Positions 56,513 through 64,000 of a stretch of 64,000 nt of DNA are shown in pieces. Numbering within the stretch: the stretch's first letter is position 1; every line of letters starts with the position of its first letter. The position numbers and the translations under genes were made by a program. The notes beneath the pieces are model-generated. The model was not told the DNA's origin and ran no database searches. It worked only from the letters and a program-made list of their open reading frames with translations. The DNA lies in the NCBI GenBank assembly GCA_047495785.1, contig JBLDXI010000031.1, positions 1,364,001 to 1,428,000 on the forward strand, read 5' to 3'. The DNA is from Lepidodermella squamata (Eukaryota > Gastrotricha).

Positions 56513-58641
56513 ATGAGCGATGATGAAGTTGCGGAAGCACCAGTCACCCTGAACGTGACCTACGACCTGCCCTCCGAGAAGGCGATTGAGGTCAACAAAA
56601 TGATCCGCCACACCTTGAAACAGGTGATAAAAGCAGGCGAGGTCGATGGCTTGTCCATCGAAAACACCGCCATCGACAAAAGCTTTGTAGGCACGACTTG
56701 GGTTCTGGAGCTGGAAACTGGCGCCGATGCATTGCCGCCACACTCATCGGTTGTTCTTCACATTTGCGGCGTCAAGGGTGATCACGAACCAATAATTCTC
56801 AACAAAACAGTAGCGAAAAATCCATGGAAAAATACGTTTCAGAAAAATCAGATCGACACATTCGAAGTAGGTCGTAGGCTCGAAGTTCAATGAAAAATTT
56901 CAAATTTTCATGACTTTATCAACAAATTATTCTCTAATTATTTGAAATTTAAAAATAAATAAATTTTAAGTTGAAAGTAATTTTGATTCCAATCTCAATT
57001 TTTCGAGATTCCCAATTTATCGATATCGCTACATTTTTGAATTCGATTTTTCAGATTGATGTGAGAGATGAGATTGGGGATGTGTTCAAGCTTCGATTCG
57101 GCTTTCCACCCGAGGTTGAAAATGCTAGGTGGAGCCTAAAATCGATCAAATGGTGGCACCCTGTTCATAATGATATCTATCAAACCGAGCCAAACCTGAT
57201 GGTTGAGGTTTCACCTTACGTCGACTGTTGGCGTGAATTGTACATAATTTGGCCTGATTACCCTCTACTGCTGGTCATCAACTATCTGGTCAGAGTTTAC
57301 ACTTCGAAAAAGTCCGGCATCATGGAGAGTGGTTTAGACATAATTTTGTATGGGTAAGCATTCATTTTTGAGGAATATTTGAGAACATTTGAAAATTCGT
57401 GAATTATTCGATTTTCAAGCGACAATGGCAATTCCGGTCGAAGAAGTCTGAAAAAGCTTTTCGGGAATAATTCCAAATTCCGACCTGGCTCAGTCGACCA
57501 ATTCGAAGTTCCAGTCGTCAAACTAGGACGAATTCTCAAAGTTCATCTCTTCAACACCATGTCGAGCCAGAATAACAATTTTCTACTCGAGAAAATTGTC
57601 GTGAAAGAGTCGGAGAAATCCAACGAATACAATACCTGGACCTTTCCAAGCCGGCAAAGCTTCGATCCGAATTCCGGCGATAAAGCTACAGATCGAATTT
57701 TAGCCCCGGGACCTTCGCCGATACCTGAGCCGGAACCATTACCAGCTATGGATCCACCCCCAATGCTGCCAGAAAATACGCAGCTTAGCTTCATCGAGAT
57801 TCCTAACCCTGCTGCGGAAATTCGGGATGATATTTGGGAGGTTTGGTGGGAAAACAAATCCAACCAGCCCTTCGTCGAGGAGGTTGCGTTCTATTTGACA
57901 TTGGTTGGGACTAAGGGAGCTGCGAAGCGAATTTTCACCACTTACCTACACCCGGGTGTATCGAATCGGCGGCCTATGAGGTTCGATTGCGAAATGATGG
58001 GCGAGCTTCAAAAGGTTCGGTTGACATTTGCTGATAGCGTGAAAATCGGTACGCGGTGGCTCATTTCCAAATTGAACGCAAGACATCTAAGAAGCGGGGA
58101 AAATACGAGTTTCGTGTTTCGAAGCTCCATTTGCCAGAAATCAGTCGGGGATCCTACCAAGGAAGCTTCCGTCGGTGGGACTGTTCCTACCCGAATGTAT
58201 AAGGTCGAGCTACACCGGGGAAACCGAAATGGGGTCTTATCACAAGGTTCCCTCTACATGGTTCTTCAGGGTCGAAGGGGCGAAAGCGGGAAAAGATGGA
58301 TTGTGAAGTCGGACAGTGTTTCGAAAAAGGAATTCGGGAGGCTGGTAAAAGGTCCGAACGGACTCATCTTTAACTTCGAACTCCAAGCTGTGGACCTTGG
58401 GCCTATTGTCGGCATTAAGATTGGAATCGACCAACGCGGCGTTGGAGCTGGTCACTTTTTCGAAAAAGCTTTAATTCAAGCTATTCATATCGATATCGGA
58501 TACGTATTTGAGTTTGAAAGGTTCAGAAATTATACAACAGAAGCCTTCATTCCTAATTGTCATACATTTTTCAGGCCAACTAAACCAAAGCGGAGGCAAA
58601 CCAAGTTTAATGTGGACAAACATTATTCAACGATTGATTGA
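56513..58641 (+). CDS. Multi-PLAT-domain protein A
   Basis: Exons 56513-56866, 57055-57353, 57420-58520 and 58575-58641 join to 606 residues. An N-terminal segment (VTLNVTYDLPSEKAIEVNKM) of unrecognised family precedes a first PLAT-like sandwich (WVLELETGADALP ... VFKLRFGFPPEVENARWSLK). A clear PLAT/LH2 domain follows (YLVRVYTSKKSGIMESGLDI, LYGDNGNSGRRSLKKLFG, QFEVPVVKLGRILKVHLFN), then a third sandwich (EVWWENKSNQPF ... LTLVGTKGAAKRIF) and a fourth PLAT (YKVELHRGNRNGV, LQAVDLGPIVGIKIG). PLAT domains bind lipids or membrane proteins; LOXHD1 is the nearest familiar architecture. The 54-bp last intron is in frame, so a 624-residue read-through is possible, but gene B has an intron at the same place and phase. 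The protein ends with a basic tail soon after the fourth domain. Confidence 0.8.
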
Positions 58642-58777
58642 TGATAAACTTCTATTGATGTAGCCAACTGCTGACTTTTTCGTCTCCTTTTAGATTACCG
58701 CTCATATTGTGGATCATCTGCTGATTTCCTATTAAATCTACATTTTTTCGAACTTCTCATAGATTTTAGTAATTTCG

Positions 58778-61700
58778 ATGACCAGTGAAAGTTCAAGTGT
58801 TCAAAGACGAGAGGCTTCACCCGACGGTGAAGAGGAAGGTATAATGCTTAACATTACCTATGACCTGAATGGCGGTGACCCTGCTTCTACCAACAAATTG
58901 ATCCGCAAAACATTGAAGGAAGTTTTGCGATCTGGAGAAATCGATGGCTTATCGCTTGATTCAGCCCGGGTTGCAAAAGGAATTATTGGCGAGAAATGGG
59001 AGCTTTTTGTCACGACTGGAGCCGATGCATTGCCTTCTGGTTCCACGGTGATACTTAACGTTTGCGGGGTTAAGTCGGACGAACAGCCGTATAAGCTGTG
59101 TCGTGAAACCGCGAAGGATCAGACGAAGGAGCCTTTCCAAACGGGGCAGACAGATTCGTTCGAAATTTTGATCGACGACGACATTGGTAATTTGATCCAA
59201 GTTTCGTGAACATATCCGCTGGGAAAAACTGTTTTTTTTTCAGGTGATAATGTTTTCAAGCTTCGATTTGGATTTCCAAGCTACGTTGAAGATGCAAAAT
59301 GGCTGCTGAAACGCGTCAAATTCTGGCATCCAAAGCGCAACGATATTTTCGAAACTGAGGCCAATTTAACGTGTCTGGTCTCGCAATACCACGACCCGTG
59401 GCAGGAGATCAACGTTGTATGGCCTGACTACCCATTCCTGCCTACTATTAAATATTTGGTTCGAGTGTACACGGCAGCCAAATCTGGACTCATGGACTGT
59501 GGGGTTGAAATTATTTTATACGGGTATTTATCAAATTTAATGACAATAACATCAATTTACCATCAAATCTTGATCAATTTTTCCATGAGAAAGACAGCGG
59601 ATCAAATTTGTATCAAATATGAGCCAAAGTATAAGATAACATGTTTCATTTTAGGGACTTCGGAAATTCTGGCCGCCGATCGCTGAAAAAGCTTTTTGGC
59701 AACAAAAACAAGTTCAGAGCAGGATCGATCGATCAGTTCGAGGTTCCAGTTGTGAAACTGGGCCGAGTCTTGAAGGTCCACGTTTTCAATACGCTGAATT
59801 CGCCGAATCGAAACTGGTACTTGGATAAAGTTGTGGTTAAGGAGTCAGAGAAATCGGATGATTCATCAACGTGGACATTCCCATGCAAACGCTATTTTGA
59901 CCCAGAAAAGGGCGACAAGGCAACTGATCGAATTTTGGAACTGAACAAAGCTCCGGAACCTGAGGCTGAGGACGTCATTAAAACACCGTTGATCACTAGT
60001 GCGAAAAATGGGACAAATAATGACCCGTCGCCTTTAGCATCTGTAAATGGTTCGAGTGCAACAAAAGCTAAACCAGCTGGCGCGATCAAACCTGGATCAA
60101 AACCCAAGAAACTAAACGAAATTCAGTCTTCATCCATACCGAACGATCTCTGGGAGGTTTGGTGGGAAAACCGGCGGAATCAGCCCATTCACAAGGACGT
60201 GACCTTTTCGCTGACCTTGATTGGTGACAAAGGCAATGTTAAAGAACTGATTACTGGCGACTTGAAGCCCGGGGCCTCGCCTCGGAAACCTATCAAAGCG
60301 AGCCCGGATGAAATTGGCGAGCTTCAAAAGCTGCGAGTTCGTTTCTCAGAGAAGGTCAAACATGCGACTAGGTGGGAGCTGCAGAAGGTCAACGTTCGGC
60401 ATTTGGCCACCAATGAAACGAGTGTTTTCGATTTCGATGGGCCCATCGTGCAAAAGGCGCAGGGTGACTCGACTGCTGAGGCTTCTTACAACGGATTCGT
60501 GCCTGTTCGCAGTTACGTTGTTGAGTTGTATAGTGGCAACCGGATTGGCCTGATGGAGAAAGGAAAAGTAAAATTTATTCCTTATTACTCAGTCTTCATT
60601 GCTAGGTTACACCTAACGTTCTGCATCTTTTTCTTGGATACTTTCTCGGTGTCAGCGTAACAGTTCAAGTCGCAACTAGCGCAGAAGCTAAGTTCATTAT
60701 TGCTGGTGCGATTTTGAGTTTAACCACGGAAATGGATGTCGCAAAACCTAGGGTTCTTTTAGATTTTTTGTGATGTCTAGTGACGTATAGGTACGGTTTC
60801 TTTTAATTTGTGGCCCTCATAGAGTCTTTGATATGAGGAAGAAGTCAGCGGCATACCTGGAGATCGAGGTAGAAGTATGATATGTTCCGAAAAAGATTGT
60901 CCATATTCTACAAGTACACGGTGGCATGACAGGTGCGTTAATTTCGTCACATGTGATTGCGTAGATCTTAGATAACTGTCAAGATTTATCTTTTACTCGA
61001 CGGCTATCATGACCATGGGGGCAGTGTGGGATAGTTGAAGAAGGCGGTTTCTGATAATTAGCGTGCGATCAGTTCTAGTTCAAACAGTCAAATCGACTTT
61101 GAACGCGGGACTTGGCAAATATGGACAGACTATGAGTAATAGACATTCGCTCGAATGCTGGTAAGTAAGTAAGAGGACGGAATGCAAACGAAAGCGGAAA
61201 CGAGAATACATGAGATGAACGCCTGGGGGTTTCTATTGTTATGATTTTCGCCGCAATTCCAAGACCGGAAAGACTGAATGGAAACGGGAAGGGAAAATCC
61301 GATATATATATGCGAAGTTGAATTAACCAACTGAGTTCAGTTACCAACTGAGGGGCACAGCTCATTTGGTAGCTGTCTACCGTGCATTGAGAGTCGTGAT
61401 CGCTAAGCGTGAGTTCGATGACCGACGACGCTCTACCTCGACGATGGCTGACCAGTGTCGGCGAGACTGCACTAATCGTTACTCGGCTGCCCGACTGAAG
61501 AGGCCTTGCAAGCGACCCTAAGAGAATAACGCATCGGGGCCAATTCAACGAATGGGACGTCTCATAACAAAACTAAAAAAGTAACGAAACCTACAAAAAC
61601 TAAGGAACTAAAAGACTTATAGCGAAGCTTCCGATCCAGGGTGATGTTGAAATTCAGGGTGAAATTGGCCAGACCTCTGCGTTTTTAAGGCAGTGCGCAC

Positions 61701-64000
61701 CTAAAACCGATTGCAAAGAGCATGTCATACAAATTTATGCTCTACGCAACCAAGTAAAAAACGCATTATTTAATATTAAATCAACAGATGTTTTATTGTA
61801 TGAGCAACGCAATTAATTCAGGCATTTGTAGTAGTTGTAGAATGAGCGAAGTTGGTCGAACAGCGATTTTCGAATAGCTTTCATGGGCTCCAAGCATAAC
61901 TACAGCAGAGAATCGCTAATCAGGCGGTAAGGTTTGTACTTGGATGACCACTTGGTTGAATTCGTTCGTTGATTGATCCGCTCGGTGATAACCGGGGTCG
62001 AACTTCTTCGCTGCTGTCGGGCAGCACATTTCCGGTTCTTGAATCGAACTGATAGCTCCATGCAAACTTCGACAAATTTCGGAAACCACGAGTGCGCCAT
62101 TGCTTGTTTTGTAAATATTGTCGGCTCAGTGCAACTTTATATAAGGTTTAGCCACGGTGTCCTTGTTTCTACACCGACATGGTTCTTTCAAATGAAATGG
62201 CCATGTTCATGCGGGGACGTAGCTAAATGTGTCACGTTAGAAGGGATTCGCGCTGTGCGCACTAGCCTAGAACGAATTTGTTGTGTACGAAATGTATGAA
62301 AATTGGATGACAGAATTTGCATGCAGGTTTAACTGTGTCTGTTTTAGCACTGACGATGACGTGCCTAGTAAAGAAAATTGAAAGCATAGGTAGCGTACGT
62401 TCTAAAATGTTGTTGAGCTATTACGTTTGTGATCATTCAATTACAATCTGTTATTTCCAAATGTAATTAGGCTTTGATAATGTAATAAGTCTAGAAGCGG
62501 GTTATGTAAATTTCTTTGTATTTCCTAACGGACAATTGAATGAGGTCGAAATTCTTCGGATGATTAACTTCAAATATCCATGAAAAATTATTTACCGGTT
62601 AATTAAGTAGGAAGACAATCGATTCTGTTTGATCTCAACGGAATCCAAAAAATTGAACTAAAGAATTTGCTTGAGAAGACAATGGGACACTTTGATGAAA
62701 TTGGTTGTGACGGCAATTAATGAAAATATAACAATTTTGTGTACCAAGGTATACATTAATGTGCGGGGCCAACGAGGCGATACCGGCAAGCGATGGGTGA
62801 TCAACTCATCTCACGGCCAGGGTCCTTCAATCGCAGCTGGGGTGATCATGATCTACGAGTTGGCATGTGTTGATCTTGGAACGATAAAAGGTATCAGCGT
62901 TGGCCACGACAAGCCGGGCAAGGATGCAGGGTACTACTTCGAGAAGGCTATCATTCGACCGACTCATCTCGATGTTCAATACGTGTTCGAGTTTGACAAG
63001 TAATTATGACTATTTAAGCCTAGGAATCAGGGCTAGGTCAAAACTAAGGTTATAAAGTAGACTAGATTGAAAAGATACTGCAAAGTAGCTTACCTCGAAC
63101 TAGATTCAGATAGAAACAAAATTCGATTGGCGGGAATAGGATTCAAGACTAGAACGAATTGCGAGAGGTTGGGGGAGTAGGAATTAGGACATTATTTGCT
63201 GATTAACATGGAGGAAAAATTGAAACTATGTATTTGACTTCTAAGGCCATTGGAAGGTACTGAAATCGATGTAATTGTCGAGGTACCCAAGCCTCCCACG
63301 CCAAAACTAGACCCCAACGACTGGGTTATGTGGTGGGAGTCAGAAGGAGACCAGCAGTTTGATTTCTTACAACTCCATATGATGTTCGTTGGAACTAAGG
63401 TATAGTTCGATTTTCAGGCTCCCTGAACCTTTTAACCAACCTTGCAGGGTAATTCTTCGTACTTACTTGATGTCGAAATCGGCCCTGGCGAGTCGAGCCA
63501 GTATAAGATTCATCTGGAGAAGGAAATTGGTGAACTTACTGGAGTAAGGTTAAAACACGGCCCGAAAGTGACTGGAAAACATCCGCCGTGGAAAATCATT
63601 GAAATGCGTCTGAAAAACAAAGTTACCGGGCAGCTATTTAAATTTCGACCAGGGGTTATCGGGGCCCCGCCGCCGCCTCCGCCCAAAACACCCTCACCAC
63701 CTCCGATCATGCCGATAAAGGAGGTGAAATTACTGAAACCTAAACCGAAAACCCCGGCTGCGAGTCCCGTCCCACCACCTCAACCGAAAGATGACGAAAA
63801 ATTTCGCTATCGTGTCGAAGTGCTTACTTCTGTAAACTCGGTTCCGATTCAGCTTCAGCCTGAGATGTACATAAAATTCTTCGGCGAGCTGACTACAACC
63901 GATATCTGTTGGTTCGGCCGGTCTTCGGTTAATGCCGTAGCTTTTCGACCAGGGCAGTTCGATGCCTTTGAAATGACGTTGGATGAAGATTTGGGCGTGG
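58778..64000 (+). CDS. Multi-PLAT-domain protein B (3' end outside window)
   Basis: Exons 58778-59186, 59244-59523, 59655-60567, 62749-62999, 63246-63399 and 63450->64000 join in consistent phases to more than 850 residues. It repeats the order of gene A: N-terminal segment (LNITYDLNGGDPASTNKLIR), PLAT-like 1 (WELFVTTGADALP, VFKLRFGFPSYVEDAKWLLK), PLAT 2 (YLVRVYTAAKSGLMDCGVEI, FGNSGRRSLKKLFG), sandwich 3 (EVWWENRRNQPIHKDVTFSL) and PLAT 4 (YVVELYSGNRIGLMEKGKVY across an intron). It then continues into further domains (DWVMWWESEGDQQFDFLQL; a Pro-rich linker with APPPPPPKTPSPPP; another PLAT start YRVEVLTSVNSVPI). The 2.18-kb intron 60568-62748 contains no recognised gene. The start lies 137 bp after gene A, with a gattttag acceptor between. 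Confidence 0.83.

Noticed and set aside
61355-61435. Possible tRNA in the PLAT B intron (cagctcatttggtagc ... gagttcgatgacc)
   Set aside because: No acceptor stem or valid anticodon arm can be formed.

Overview
The window is animal nuclear DNA. Protein genes are interrupted by short (about 49-60 bp) or TE-filled GT-AG introns, and the recognisable products are metazoan: MOF/KAT8, SPICE1, an ATF7IP-type FN3 protein, COA8, TMA7, ARRDC-type arrestins, PLAT-repeat proteins, EGF/C-type lectin and a Cys-loop receptor. The compact layout, the expansion of arrestin-domain genes, and same-strand gene pairs only 113-155 bp apart with a splice acceptor just before the downstream ATG suggest a small-genome invertebrate. 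A nematode or other ecdysozoan fits, but I cannot prove it from this sequence.

Layout. At 1-274 (minus) lies the 5' part of PLPBP. From 1,016 to 18,983 (plus) there are five complete arrestin-domain (ARRDC) genes and one truncated one. A block holding an arrestin gene plus the start of the next has been duplicated (4,834-9,222 against 10,661-16,092). The first copy ends inside an ORF, and the introns carry transposon relics. COA8 follows 113 bp after the last arrestin. At 20,901-23,105 is an intronless ORF joining a laminin-G/lectin-like domain, a Thr-rich stalk and a complete Cys-loop ligand-gated channel; it is the most unusual gene here. A small decayed tRNA cluster (23.7-24.7 kb) is a partial copy of the large one at 37.8-44.3 kb. 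Next come a ubiquitin-activating-enzyme pseudogene (25.0-25.6 kb), a multi-exon secreted Cys-rich gene (27.5-29.4 kb) and an EGF/C-type-lectin gene (30.9-32.8 kb), then about 4 kb of repeat-rich DNA.

The 37.8-44.3 kb cluster contains about 20 intact tRNA genes on both strands (Ile, Arg, Cys, Leu, Glu, Gln, Pro, Trp, Tyr with intron, Ser, Gly, Asp, Val, Phe) plus broken and chimeric ones, with inverted-repeat elements between them. An orphan single-exon ORF lies at 41,967-42,836 (minus). On the minus strand an ATF7IP/Windei-like gene is followed 154 bp downstream by SPICE1. TMA7 and KAT8/MOF lie on the plus strand at 52.6-55.2 kb. The window ends with two tandem PLAT-domain genes (56.5-58.6 and 58.8->64.0 kb) that share domain order and intron positions; the second runs off the edge.

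Functional themes. The arrestins carry C-terminal PPxY motifs that would recruit NEDD4-type ubiquitin ligases to membrane cargo. KAT8 and the ATF7IP-like protein act on chromatin, SPICE1 on centrioles, and COA8 in mitochondria. Exon boundaries come from frame continuity, splice signals and paralogue comparison, with no transcript data.
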